NCBI GenBank assembly: GCA_937974175.1
Contig: CALJIG010000060.1
Location: forward strand, 1-16,098
From: an uncultured Ignavibacteria bacterium
GTDB taxonomy: Bacteria > Bacteroidota > Ignavibacteria > Tepidaquicellales > Tepidaquicellaceae
Direction: 5' to 3'
Length of the DNA stretch: 16,098 nucleotides
The notes under the pieces are model-generated. The model saw only the letters and a program-made list of their open reading frames with translations, was not told the DNA's origin and made no database searches. Both the position numbers and the translations under genes were made by a program. Of this stretch, positions 7,673 to 15,470 are shown piece by piece. Position 1 is the first letter of the stretch. Each line of letters starts with the position of its first letter.

Positions 7673-7742
7673 ATAATATTTTTTATTTATGATTTAATTT
7701 AATTCTTACACACTTATACATTACTAATCACAATTTTATAGA

Positions 7743-8402
7743 ATGAAGTATATTCCAAGAGTAAAAATATGCTGCATAAAAAATATTGAGGAAGCAAAGA
7801 ATGCAATAGCCTACGGAGCATCGGCGATTGGGTTAGTCGGCAGAATGCCCAGCGGTCCCGGACCGATAACAGATGAAGAAATAAAAATTATTGCTGGATA
7901 CACTCCGCCGCCTATTGCAACATTTCTTTTAACCTGCGAAACAAATGTTGGTGATATAGTTGCCCATCATAAAAGAGTTAATACTAATACTATTCAGCTT
8001 GTTGATGCATTAAGCGGGGAAAATTATGAAGAGCTTAAGGAGAGACTTCCTGCAGTAAAAATAGTGCAGGTAATACATGTGATTGATGAGAGTTCAGTAG
8101 AGGAAGCCGTGAGAATTTCAGAGCAGGTTGACGGTTTGTTGCTTGATAGCGGGAATCCTAACAAAGCAGTGAAAGAGCTTGGCGGAACGGGGAGAAAGCA
8201 TGACTGGAAGCTGAGCAGAAAAATTGTTGAGCAGTCTAAAGTGCCGTTGTTTTTAGCAGGCGGATTGAACCCTTCCAATGTGAGGCAGGCTATTGAAGAA
8301 GTGCAGCCGTTCGGAGTTGATTTGTGCAGCGGTCTGAGACCTAATGGAGGTCTGGATTTAAAATTGCTTGAAGAATTTTTTACTGAAGTAAATAAAGTAT
8401 AA
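7743..8402 (+). CDS. TrpF-like protein (phosphoribosylanthranilate isomerase family, variant)
   Basis: A 219-aa beta/alpha-barrel of the TrpF family, which normally isomerises phosphoribosylanthranilate in tryptophan synthesis. The Cys general base (C10 in K-I-C-C) and the catalytic Asp (D135 in L-L-L-D-S) are present, as are the phosphate-site motifs GGTG (147-150) and AGGL (172-175). It departs from standard TrpF in three ways. The usual KICG is KICC. The S-P-R-x-I substrate motif is replaced by MPSGPGPI (35-42). The usual S-G-V-E end motif is CSGLR (195-199). No other trp gene is nearby. Its stop lies three bases before the PhzF-like gene, so the two are one operon. I recall a clade of such KICC/MPSGPG proteins, but its function is unknown to me. 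Confidence 0.8.
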   Translation: MKYIPRVKICCIKNIEEAKNAIAYGASAIGLVGRMPSGPGPITDEEIKIIAGYTPPPIATFLLTCETNVGDIVAHHKRVNTNTIQLVDALSGENYEELKERLPAVKIVQVIHVIDESSVEEAVRISEQVDGLLLDSGNPNKAVKELGGTGRKHDWKLSRKIVEQSKVPLFLAGGLNPSNVRQAIEEVQPFGVDLCSGLRPNGGLDLKLLEEFFTEVNKV

Positions 8403-8405
8403 AGT

Positions 8406-9215
8406 ATGAAAATAAAATTATTTTTAGCGGATTCATTTACGGATGAAGCGTTTAAAGGAAATCCTGCAGGCGTTTGTTTATTGGATGAAAAAATTCCAGA
8501 AGAATTAATGCAGAATATCGCAATGGAAGTAAACGCTGCAGAAACTGCATTTGTGATAAAGGATAGTAGAGGTGACAATAAATTTTTTATAAGATATTAT
8601 TCTCCATTGGTAGAAATTGCTTTTTGCGGACATGCAACGGTTGCCTCTGCAAAAGTTTTGTTTGAAAAAAATAATTATGAGAGCGTTGAGTTCACGACTC
8701 ATCACGGTTTAAATCTTTCTGCATTCAAGCATGGAGAAAAATTACGAATGATATTTCCTGTTTTTGAAAATATTCCTTTCTCATCCGATAAAATTTTAGA
8801 TGCATTGCAGATTGCTTCATATGAAGATGTAAAGTATTGCAAAGATAATCAGGATTTAGTTGTCAGAGTAAGGGATAAGGAAACATTGCTGAGCATCAGC
8901 CCCGATTTTAATAAATTAAAAGCTGCATCTTCTGAGTTCAGAGGAGTCTGTGTTACAGCTCCTTCTAAAGATGAAGGCTATGATTTTTATTCACGATTTT
9001 TTGCTCCTGCAGTAGGAATTAATGAAGACCCTGTGACCGGTTCGGCGCACTCTGTATTGACAAAATATTGGAGCGATATACTCGGTAAAAAAGAGTTATC
9101 TGCTTATCAATTATCAAAACGAGGTGGGTATCTGAAATTAAAAATTTTAGATGATAATTCGCTTGAAGTTATAAGCAATGCTAAGATTACAATCGAGGGT
9201 GAACTGAACTGTTAA
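8406..9215 (+). CDS. PhzF-family isomerase/epimerase-like protein
   Basis: A 269-aa member of the PhzF/diaminopimelate-epimerase-fold family. PhzF itself isomerises trans-2,3-dihydro-3-hydroxyanthranilate in phenazine synthesis, but most members act on unknown substrates. The N-terminal F-x-G-N-P-A-G-V-C is present, and E46 (A-A-E-T-A-F), H76 (C-G-H-A-T) and D208 (N-E-D-P-V-T-G-S-A-H) match the PhzF catalytic residues. No phenazine genes are nearby, so phenazine synthesis is not supported. The partner is a TrpF-like protein three bases upstream; both folds handle anthranilate-like or aromatic-amine chemistry in known cases, which makes a shared small-molecule step a reasonable guess. Its end overlaps the converging minus-strand gene by four bases. 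Confidence 0.88.
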   Translation: MKIKLFLADSFTDEAFKGNPAGVCLLDEKIPEELMQNIAMEVNAAETAFVIKDSRGDNKFFIRYYSPLVEIAFCGHATVASAKVLFEKNNYESVEFTTHHGLNLSAFKHGEKLRMIFPVFENIPFSSDKILDALQIASYEDVKYCKDNQDLVVRVRDKETLLSISPDFNKLKAASSEFRGVCVTAPSKDEGYDFYSRFFAPAVGINEDPVTGSAHSVLTKYWSDILGKKELSAYQLSKRGGYLKLKILDDNSLEVISNAKITIEGELNC

Positions 9216-9586
9216 TTATTATCGATTATAGTTACCTGCCAGAAACCACGGGCTTTTACGTCCAAAAAATATTTACCTGAGTTTTTTATCTCGGTGATTT
9301 TTTCACCGGGATAAGTTATAAACAAATCATTTACTGCAAGCTCACATCTTTTGCCTGAGTTATCTTTCAAATCCAAATCCATCTCAGTTCCTTCATAAGT
9401 GATGCAAAATTTTTTATCACCTTTTTCAAGGTCGACTTCAACGGTCTTATCTCTTACTCCGTAAAGATTTTTCTTTTTAGGTTCAGGTTTTTTATCTGAG
9501 GGCTGGTATTGGCAGAATGTAAAAAGCAGGAGGGTGCTGCAAAAAATAAAACTTAAAAAAACAATATTATTTTTTCTTGTTAGCAT
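9212..9586 (-). CDS. Small secreted protein of unknown function
   Basis: I do not recognise this 124-aa protein. It starts with a basic N-terminus (M-L-T-R-K-N-N) and a hydrophobic segment at about 8-25, followed by a Cys (F-T-F-C-Q) that resembles but does not fit a lipobox, because a Phe precedes the Cys. A lysine/proline-rich linker (30-40) follows, then a beta-rich segment with two cysteines. It is probably exported, either as a cleaved protein or an atypical lipoprotein. It converges on the PhzF-like gene with a four-base overlap and diverges from the DUF1800 gene, 95 bases away. Confidence 0.6.
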   Translation of the reverse strand: MLTRKNNIVFLSFIFCSTLLLFTFCQYQPSDKKPEPKKKNLYGVRDKTVEVDLEKGDKKFCITYEGTEMDLDLKDNSGKRCELAVNDLFITYPGEKITEIKNSGKYFLDVKARGFWQVTIIDNN

Positions 9587-9681
9587 ATTTAAATTTAGTG
9601 AATTTCTTTTGAAAGTAAACAGAGAATTTTTTTCTATTAAACCAAATCATAAAAACTCTGTCTTATAATAAATTTGAATAT

Positions 9682-11166
9682 ATGAACCCCACGCACCAGA
9701 GAAAAATACAACATTTATATCACAGGGCAGGATTCGGAATAACTATATCCGAATTAAATAAAATTGAAAACAAATCTCTTAAAGAAACTGTAAATAACAT
9801 TTTTTCTTCGTCAAAAAATTACACTGATTTATCTATAGAATACGGCGAATATGCAGGTAGTTACAAGATGAAAAAGGAAGCAAGGGAGAAGCTTTCGCAG
9901 GAAGAAAAGAAAAAAATACAGAAGGAATTCCGTCAGGATATTATAAAGCTGAATGTGAAATGGATTAATAAACTTGCAACGGATAATGCGCAGCTGAGAG
10001 AGAAGATGACTTTATTCTGGCACGGGCACTTTGCTTGCAAGAGCCCTGTGCCGATGTTCAATCAGAATCAAAATAATACACTAAGAAAATTTGCGCTGGG
10101 TAAGTTTGGTGATTTATTAATGGCTGTATCGAAGGATCCGGCTATGCTACAGTACTTGAATAATCAGCAGAACAAAAAGAAAAGCCCTAATGAAAATTTC
10201 GCGAGAGAACTGATGGAACTATTTACACTTGGAAGAGGAAATTATACGGAAGATGATATAAAAAATTCTGCAAGGGCGTTTACAGGCTGGGGATTTAATG
10301 AAGAAGGGGAATTTGTATTCCGGGAAAAGCAACATGATGACGGCGAGAAAGTATTCATGGGAAAGACAGGAAATTTTTCAGGAGAAGATATTGTAAAAAT
10401 TATTCTTGAAAATAAAAAAACGGCAGAGTTTATAACAAATAAAATATACAGGTTTTTTGTAAACGAAAACGAAACAGATAAAGAAGTTGTGAAAGAGTTA
10501 GCAGGTGAATTTTATGATTCAGGCTATGACATAGAAAAACTTATGAAAAACATTTTCACATCTGACCGGTTTTACGATGAGAGAAATATAGGAGCGAAAA
10601 TAAAATCCCCCACGGAATTGATTTCTGGAATGATGAGAGTTTTTAATGTGAAGTTCGAAAACGATTTACCGATAGTGTTTATGGAAAAGTCTATGGGCCA
10701 GACGCTGTTGAATCCGCCTAATGTGGCGGGCTGGCCCGGGGGAAAAAACTGGATCGATACATCATCACTGATGTTCAGGATGAAGCTGCCCGAAGTATTG
10801 TTTAAATCATCTGAGCTTGAATTCTCCTATAAAGATATGCCCGATGAAAAGAATATGGATGAAGTTAGTATGAAGGATGAAGCTGCAAACATGCAGAAGC
10901 AAAAGAAGAGTAAGAATGATAACAAAGAGATGAAATATTTTAAGCAGGTAAGGACGAATATAAATCTGAGTGATTATTTTACAACATTCGGAAAATATGA
11001 TAAAGAAGAACTGGTTACAAATTTGTCTGAATTTGTTTTACAAAAAGATATTAACACCAATACAAAAAAACTTGCTTTGACTTACTCAGATATTTCATCA
11101 AAAGAAAATTTTATTGAGAGTCTGATAATGAGGCTGCTGTCTTTGCCTGAGTATCAGCTTTGTTAA
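9682..11166 (+). CDS. DUF1800 family protein
   Basis: A 494-aa DUF1800 protein; the family has no established biochemical role. Motifs in order: L-Y-H-R-A-G-F-G (12-19), F-W-H-G-H-F (112-117), N-F-A-R-E-L-M-E-L-F-T-L-G (172-184), A-R-A-F-T-G-W (198-204), Q-H-D-D-G-x-K-x-F-M-G (218-228) and N-P-P-N-V-A-G-W-P-G-G (344-354). No signal peptide is visible. A lysine-rich low-complexity stretch (about 405-425) interrupts the C-terminal part. The DUF1501 gene starts 21 bases after its stop, the pairing seen for these families in Bacteroidota and Planctomycetota, so the two probably act together. The upstream 95-base divergent gap must contain the operon promoter. Confidence 0.92.
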   Translation: MNPTHQRKIQHLYHRAGFGITISELNKIENKSLKETVNNIFSSSKNYTDLSIEYGEYAGSYKMKKEAREKLSQEEKKKIQKEFRQDIIKLNVKWINKLATDNAQLREKMTLFWHGHFACKSPVPMFNQNQNNTLRKFALGKFGDLLMAVSKDPAMLQYLNNQQNKKKSPNENFARELMELFTLGRGNYTEDDIKNSARAFTGWGFNEEGEFVFREKQHDDGEKVFMGKTGNFSGEDIVKIILENKKTAEFITNKIYRFFVNENETDKEVVKELAGEFYDSGYDIEKLMKNIFTSDRFYDERNIGAKIKSPTELISGMMRVFNVKFENDLPIVFMEKSMGQTLLNPPNVAGWPGGKNWIDTSSLMFRMKLPEVLFKSSELEFSYKDMPDEKNMDEVSMKDEAANMQKQKKSKNDNKEMKYFKQVRTNINLSDYFTTFGKYDKEELVTNLSEFVLQKDINTNTKKLALTYSDISSKENFIESLIMRLLSLPEYQLC

Positions 11167-11187
11167 AAATAATTAACCCCACACTAT

Positions 11188-12402
11188 ATGGCTAAAGTAA
11201 CAAGAAGAGATTTTTTTAAGTTTTCAGCACTGGCGTCGGCATCTATGATGATTCCTTCTTTCATAAAGCCGCTGCAGGCAAAGGAAATTATGGATAAGTT
11301 CACTGCAAGCGGAGCGAAGAAGCTTGTGATAGTACAGCTTTCCGGCGGTAACGACGGTCTGAATACGGTTATTCCTTTCAAGAATGATATTTATTACTCC
11401 TCGAGAAATTCCATTGCAATAAAAGAGAAAGACGTATTGAAAATAACCGATGAGCTGGGATTTAATCCTGCCATGCCGAAGTTTAAATCGCTGTATGAAA
11501 GCGGATATTTATCGATAATAAATAATGTTGGTTATCCGAATCCTGACCGTTCGCACTTCCGCAGTATGGATATATGGCAGAGTGCATCTGATTCAGATAA
11601 GTATACTACTTCAGGCTGGATAGGGAGATATTTAGATTCTGAATGTCCCGATTGCAAAAATCCTTACAATGCAATTGAAGTGAGTGATACATTAAGCTTA
11701 GCATTGAAAGGGGAGAAGTATAACGGAATAGCAGTTGAAAATCCTGAACGATTTTTTATGAGCACCTCTGAAAAATATTTCGGAGACGTTGCGGGCGCAA
11801 ATAAAAATAAACATGACGATGAAAATGTAGCGTACCTTTATAAAACAATTGTGGAAGCAACAAGCAGCGCTGAATATGTTTACAAGACTTCAAAAATTTA
11901 TAAATCAAAACTTGAGTATCCTAAAGGGCAGTTTGCCTCTAACTTAAAAACCATTGCCGAGCTTATTGTATCGGAAATAGATACGCAGGTGTTTTATGTT
12001 TCGCTGGGTGGATTCGATACACATATAAATCAGACGGGGAAGCAGGAAAATTTACTGGAGCAGCTTTCAGAAGGATTGTATTCTTTCACTGAAGATCTGA
12101 AAGGCAATGATAAGCTGAACGATGTTTTTATTATGACGTTTTCTGAATTTGGCAGGAGAGTAAAACAAAATGCCAGCGGAGGTACTGACCACGGAACGGC
12201 AAATAATATTTTTGTGATAAACGGAAATCTGAAAAAGCCCGGATTTTATAATGCCGCGCCTGACTTAACAAACTTAGATAACGGCGATCTGAAGTACGAA
12301 ATTGACTTCAGAAATATTTATGCAGATATATTGAACAAATGGCTAAATGTTAACGATAAGAAAATATTGGGAGGAAGTTTTAATAAACTCGATTTAGTAT
12401 AA
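11188..12402 (+). CDS. DUF1501 family protein with Tat signal
   Basis: A 404-aa DUF1501 protein, related to the alkaline phosphatase/sulfatase superfamily; no substrate is established. The N-terminus T-R-R-D-F-F-K followed by a mild hydrophobic stretch ending near Q-A (30-31) is a good twin-arginine signal, so it should be folded in the cytoplasm and exported. Family motifs: L-S-G-G-N-D-G-L-N (51-59), R-S-H-F-R-S-M-D-I-W (121-130), G-G-F-D-T-H (274-279), S-E-F-G-R-R (319-324) and G-G-T-D-H-G-T-A-N (331-339). The Asp/His pairs in the last motifs are plausible metal ligands by analogy with the superfamily. It is the second gene of the DUF1800 operon; its partner lacks a signal. Confidence 0.92.
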   Translation: MAKVTRRDFFKFSALASASMMIPSFIKPLQAKEIMDKFTASGAKKLVIVQLSGGNDGLNTVIPFKNDIYYSSRNSIAIKEKDVLKITDELGFNPAMPKFKSLYESGYLSIINNVGYPNPDRSHFRSMDIWQSASDSDKYTTSGWIGRYLDSECPDCKNPYNAIEVSDTLSLALKGEKYNGIAVENPERFFMSTSEKYFGDVAGANKNKHDDENVAYLYKTIVEATSSAEYVYKTSKIYKSKLEYPKGQFASNLKTIAELIVSEIDTQVFYVSLGGFDTHINQTGKQENLLEQLSEGLYSFTEDLKGNDKLNDVFIMTFSEFGRRVKQNASGGTDHGTANNIFVINGNLKKPGFYNAAPDLTNLDNGDLKYEIDFRNIYADILNKWLNVNDKKILGGSFNKLDLV

Positions 12403-12428
12403 TTGTATATCGATTAAATAAACACACA

Positions 12429-12480
12429 TAATCTTTTTTTCCTCTTCCCGATAATACGCGTAAAGGGAAGAGGAAGATTA
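12429..12480. repeat. Large inverted repeat downstream of DUF1501
   Basis: TTCCTCTTCCC (12439-12449) pairs perfectly over 11 bp with GGGAAGAGGAA (12465-12475) across a 15-base loop. TAATC (12429-12433) and GATTA (12476-12480) extend it around a five-T bulge. No T-run follows on either strand, so it is not a standard intrinsic terminator, though it may protect or end the DUF1800/DUF1501 transcript. It could also be a copy of a dispersed palindromic element. Confidence 0.6.
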
Positions 12481-12492
12481 CCAAACTTACAG

Positions 12493-12520
12493 TTATGAGT
12501 TATGAGTTATGAGTTATGAG
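12493..12520. repeat. Heptamer tandem repeat (TTATGAG)x4
   Basis: Four exact copies of the 7-bp unit TTATGAG run from 12493 to 12520. The repeat overlaps the stop codon (complement of 12514-12516) of the small minus-strand gene. A 7-bp unit is not a multiple of three, so copy changes alter sequence beyond the stop but not the protein before it. Heptamer tandem repeats are known in cyanobacterial intergenic DNA; the origin here is unknown. Confidence 0.9.
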
Positions 12521-12759
12521 GTGTTGAAGTACTTGTAGCGCTTATTTGTTTCCAAAATTTGAATGTACAGCTTTATCATTTCAGAAAATCTTTTCTTCTC
12601 AACTTCTTTTATAAACTCTTCATTATCCTTCGTAAAGTTCTTTTCAACAACACTCTCAATTACATGCCGGGATGAATTACTTAAAACCCTTGAACTTTGG
12701 ACTCCCAAGTTAAGCGTAAAAGCCAGCAGTAATATTAATATGAATTTTCTGATTAGCAT
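12514..12759 (-). CDS. Small secreted protein, hypothetical
   Basis: I do not recognise this 81-aa protein. The ATG at 12759 gives M-L-I-R-K followed by a strongly hydrophobic segment and a plausible cleavage region near residue 20-24. The remainder is charged (K/E-rich, helical-looking, about 30-75). A TTG one codon upstream is also possible. The combination of a good signal peptide and an uninterrupted helical tail supports a real gene, but the short length and repeat-embedded stop leave doubt. It lies on the opposite strand between the DUF1501 gene and the LysE-type gene. Confidence 0.5.
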   Translation of the reverse strand: MLIRKFILILLLAFTLNLGVQSSRVLSNSSRHVIESVVEKNFTKDNEEFIKEVEKKRFSEMIKLYIQILETNKRYKYFNTS

Positions 12760-12888
12760 CAACTGAATATATAAAAAGCCGGCAAATTATAAAGTGGAGT
12801 TATTCATGTAATTTATTTGAAAATTGTTTCATTGAATATCTAAGCCTCAATAGGTAACTTGAAACCTGTAAAATAAAATACATATTTT

Positions 12889-13683
12889 TTGATTCTAAGC
12901 TTACTTGCCGGATTAGTTACGGGTTTCATAATATCGATACCGCCTTTAGGTCCTACCTACTTTGCAATTCTTGAACGCGGACTTAAAAAAGACGTCAGAG
13001 GGGCAGTTGCTATAGGCGCTGGCGCCGGATTTATGGATATGATATATATCTTAATTGCATACGGCGGAGTTACCATCCTCACAAATTTTCTTCCTGATGC
13101 TGTTGATAATTTTTTTGTTGATAATCAGCAGGTATTCAGTGTTGCCTTAACTCTTTTAGGATGCGCTGTTGTGCTTATCTACGGGATAAAGATAATGCGG
13201 ACTAAGAATGTGGATATAGCAGGAGCAATGGAAGTCGGTTCCTCGGAAGAAATATCCAAACGCTCTAAACAAGCTGAAGAAAGACTGCACAGAACTGAAC
13301 ACGGACTAAATAAAATTCTCCACACTAAAAAACTTGAAGAACAAAGAACAGGTCTATTTGCTGATTTCATAGCCGGAGTTTTACTTTGTCTTTCATCCGT
13401 TACGCTTCCTGCTTCATGGTTTGCAATTGTCGGTTATTTAAAAGGATTCGGAGTTATTGACGATTCATTTGTTTCGGGATTGTTGTTTGCAATCGGAGTA
13501 CTTGCCGGAACGACAGCCTGGTTCTATCTGCTGGGAAGATTTGTATCTACAAATTCTCATAAAATAAAACCCGCTACACTAAATAAATTAAATCTGTTCA
13601 CAGGGATTTTTTTAATATTTCTTGGTGTTCTACTTCTGTACAAGGCATTTGATTTTATGTTCTTCCATAAAATTAATATCTAA
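12889..13683 (+). CDS. LysE/RhtB-type membrane transporter with extra cytoplasmic loop
   Basis: A 264-aa inner-membrane protein of the LysE exporter superfamily, whose members export amino acids or other small solutes; the substrate is unknown. The N-terminus G-L-V-T-G-F-I-I-S-I-P-P-L-G-P and the following charged E-R-G-L-K-K are the family signature. Hydrophobic segments lie at about 1-27, 38-65, 82-103, 156-182, 195-217 and 235-255. A hydrophilic stretch of about 50 residues (104-154) between segments 3 and 4 makes it longer than the usual ~205 aa. The start is TTG at 12889: an in-frame stop lies at 12874-12876 and there is no ATG upstream. The RING-like gene begins 23 bases after its stop, probably in the same operon. 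Confidence 0.83.
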   Translation: MILSLLAGLVTGFIISIPPLGPTYFAILERGLKKDVRGAVAIGAGAGFMDMIYILIAYGGVTILTNFLPDAVDNFFVDNQQVFSVALTLLGCAVVLIYGIKIMRTKNVDIAGAMEVGSSEEISKRSKQAEERLHRTEHGLNKILHTKKLEEQRTGLFADFIAGVLLCLSSVTLPASWFAIVGYLKGFGVIDDSFVSGLLFAIGVLAGTTAWFYLLGRFVSTNSHKIKPATLNKLNLFTGIFLIFLGVLLLYKAFDFMFFHKINI

Positions 13684-13706
13684 AACAAAAATCTTTCTAT
13701 ATATAA

Positions 13707-15170
13707 TTGGTAAAAGAAGTTTGCTCATATTGCCAGACACCTGTCAAGAATGCAGATGAATTATTTTTCTGCCCTTCGTGTAATTCACCCTATCATAAAG
13801 ACTGCTGGTTTGAAAATAACGGATGCGCTGTTTACGGATGCAATCATAAAGCAGCTCACTCCTATGAAATTAATATAAGGGATACTTTAGTAAACGTTGA
13901 GTTTTTAATTAATCAGAACAAATATGCTGAAGCGTTAACAATTGCAAGAAAGTACTTACGAACAGATGATTCCAGCACTGAGCTTAAAGTATTATACAAC
14001 AAGGCAGTATCACTCATAAACAATAAGCATAAACTGCTTGAAGGCGGTGATAATGCAATGTTTGACAAAGACTACGGAAGTGCTGAAGTTTTTTATAAGA
14101 ACTCTTTGCAGTATTGTGATGAAGATGAAAAGAATGTTGTAAATACTAAGCTTGAAATTTTAAGCCAGAAAATTCCTGAGGAGAGGAGAAGCGCAGCTAT
14201 TCGTAAGTCAGTAATAACATTTTTACTCCTCTTGATTTTTAGCGCCTGCGGCTTTGCTTTTTATTATTTTTATTATCTTGAAGATGACAGGGAGTTTGCC
14301 GAAATACAAAAGAACGAATCATTCAACGATATTCGTTCAATGGAGGTGTCAATAGAGCGGTATGAAAAATTTGCTCAGAAAAACAGGGAAGGACATTTAT
14401 ATGATAAGGCAGTCGAGAAAGTTAATTTACTCTCATATGCATTAGCTACAAAAATTTTAGATACTGACTGGAGAAATGCGCTAAGATATTACGGTAAAAT
14501 TTCCCAGGTGAAGGATTCAAAATCAGTTGAAGACCTATATAAAAATATTTATGATAATGCTGAGAGCGAACTTGGAAGTAAAATTGCGATGTCGAAGAAA
14601 CTGAATTCACTGGGAAAATTCATTGAAGCAAAAGATGAGCTTGATAATGCTCTGAAGCTGATTGATTATTTTCCGGGTGAAACGTTTATGAAGGAATTTA
14701 ATGTAGTGAAGGATAATATCGGAATTTTAAACAAAAAGATTTCATTCCTTGGCAAACTGAAAAGCATAGATAAGGAAATAGATGAGACAATGGATAAGTT
14801 GAAATATTCCGGAGGAAGTTCAAATAAGAGTCAGACTGATATTTTTGGAATAGTGAATGAGATGATAAAACCGGATTTGTATTCCATAAAAACCGTTAAT
14901 CCCGAGAAGATGCTTGTTGTAAAAGTATCTGACGGTAAAAAATATAAGACGGGCGAGCTGGTTAATTTTATCTGCACAGATAAAGGATATCTGAATGTCG
15001 GTGATGAAGGCGAGGATTATTCAATGCCGTATTTTGAGCAGGTGAGCAGGGAAGCAAGCAGTGATTCAGGGTTTCCAACTGATAAGGAAACTATGATGCA
15101 AAGACTTAGATATTTAAAAACGCAGAAAGAAAAAGCCGATAGTGTGCTGAATTTGAAGCTTAAACTCTAA
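13707..15170 (+). CDS. Prokaryotic RING-like / TPR-like / single-pass membrane protein
   Basis: A 487-aa protein with no clear functional homologue. Residues 6-45 form a cross-brace zinc module with C6, C9, C22, C25, H30, C33, C40 and C45, matching the prokaryotic RING-finger family 1 pattern (C-x2-C, C-x2-C, H-x2-C-W, C-x4-C). Helical TPR-like repeats follow (about 55-155), then one transmembrane helix (168-190), then a long charged, coiled-coil-like domain (191-487) that would sit on the far side of the membrane. The start is TTG at 13707: an in-frame stop directly precedes it, and the next ATG is residue 118, beyond the zinc module. It follows the LysE-type gene by 23 bases. E3-ligase-like activity is not implied; scaffold or sensor is equally plausible. 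Confidence 0.75.
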   Translation: MVKEVCSYCQTPVKNADELFFCPSCNSPYHKDCWFENNGCAVYGCNHKAAHSYEINIRDTLVNVEFLINQNKYAEALTIARKYLRTDDSSTELKVLYNKAVSLINNKHKLLEGGDNAMFDKDYGSAEVFYKNSLQYCDEDEKNVVNTKLEILSQKIPEERRSAAIRKSVITFLLLLIFSACGFAFYYFYYLEDDREFAEIQKNESFNDIRSMEVSIERYEKFAQKNREGHLYDKAVEKVNLLSYALATKILDTDWRNALRYYGKISQVKDSKSVEDLYKNIYDNAESELGSKIAMSKKLNSLGKFIEAKDELDNALKLIDYFPGETFMKEFNVVKDNIGILNKKISFLGKLKSIDKEIDETMDKLKYSGGSSNKSQTDIFGIVNEMIKPDLYSIKTVNPEKMLVVKVSDGKKYKTGELVNFICTDKGYLNVGDEGEDYSMPYFEQVSREASSDSGFPTDKETMMQRLRYLKTQKEKADSVLNLKLKL

Positions 15171-15252
15171 AGTTAGACTTGAAATTGTAAATTAAGTGTT
15201 GTAAAATTAGAGTAATGTGTTTCCATTCCTGAACTTAATAAAATCATCAATA

Positions 15253-15270
15253 AATACAAAGAATTGTATT
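15253..15270. other. Weak AT-rich hairpin downstream of the RING-like gene
   Basis: AATACAA (15253-15259) pairs with TTGTATT (15264-15270) around a 4-base loop. There is no U-run, so a terminator role is doubtful. The rest of 15171-15329 shows no gene and no convincing promoter for the tRNA array. Confidence 0.3.
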
Positions 15271-15329
15271 GATTAATTTTCAGATTCTTCCTATTTTAAA
15301 GTTTTGCCAAAAATACGTCCAAAAAGTTT

Positions 15330-15412
15330 GGGTAGGTAGCGAAGCGGTCAAACGCAACAGACTGTAAATCTGTCGACTTAGGTCTTCGGAGGTTCGAATC
15401 CTTCCCTACCCA
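15330..15412 (+). tRNA. tRNA-Tyr(GUA)
   Basis: A complete class II tRNA. Acceptor GGGTAGG (15330-15336) pairs with CCTACCC (15405-15411), with discriminator A. The anticodon loop CTGTAAA gives GTA at 15364-15366. There is a long variable arm, and the T-arm is GGAGG-TTCGAAT-CCTTC. CCA is not encoded. It is first in the Tyr-Gly-Thr array. Confidence 0.95.
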
Positions 15413-15470
15413 CAATTTTCATTGGTAAAAAGGGAAAAAAGTTCTTTAAATATTTGATATAATTTTTACT

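Noticed and set aside
8024..8578. 184-codon minus-strand frame over the TrpF-like/PhzF junction
   Set aside because: It overlaps two well-supported genes on the other strand and has no recognisable domain or start context.
8406..9215. Phenazine biosynthesis locus
   Set aside because: Only a PhzF-family protein is present; none of the other phenazine genes is in the window, and most PhzF homologues are unrelated to phenazines.
9669..9676. TAAATTTG resembling the Bacteroidota -7 element (TAnnTTTG)
   Set aside because: It ends five bases before the DUF1800 start and has no TTTG at the right distance upstream, so it would need a leaderless transcript; chance is likely in AT-rich DNA.
6668..15170. 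Genomic island or prophage between the two translation blocks
   Set aside because: tRNA genes lie at both ends, but I see no integrase, transposase, phage gene or CRISPR repeat, and base composition looks like the rest.
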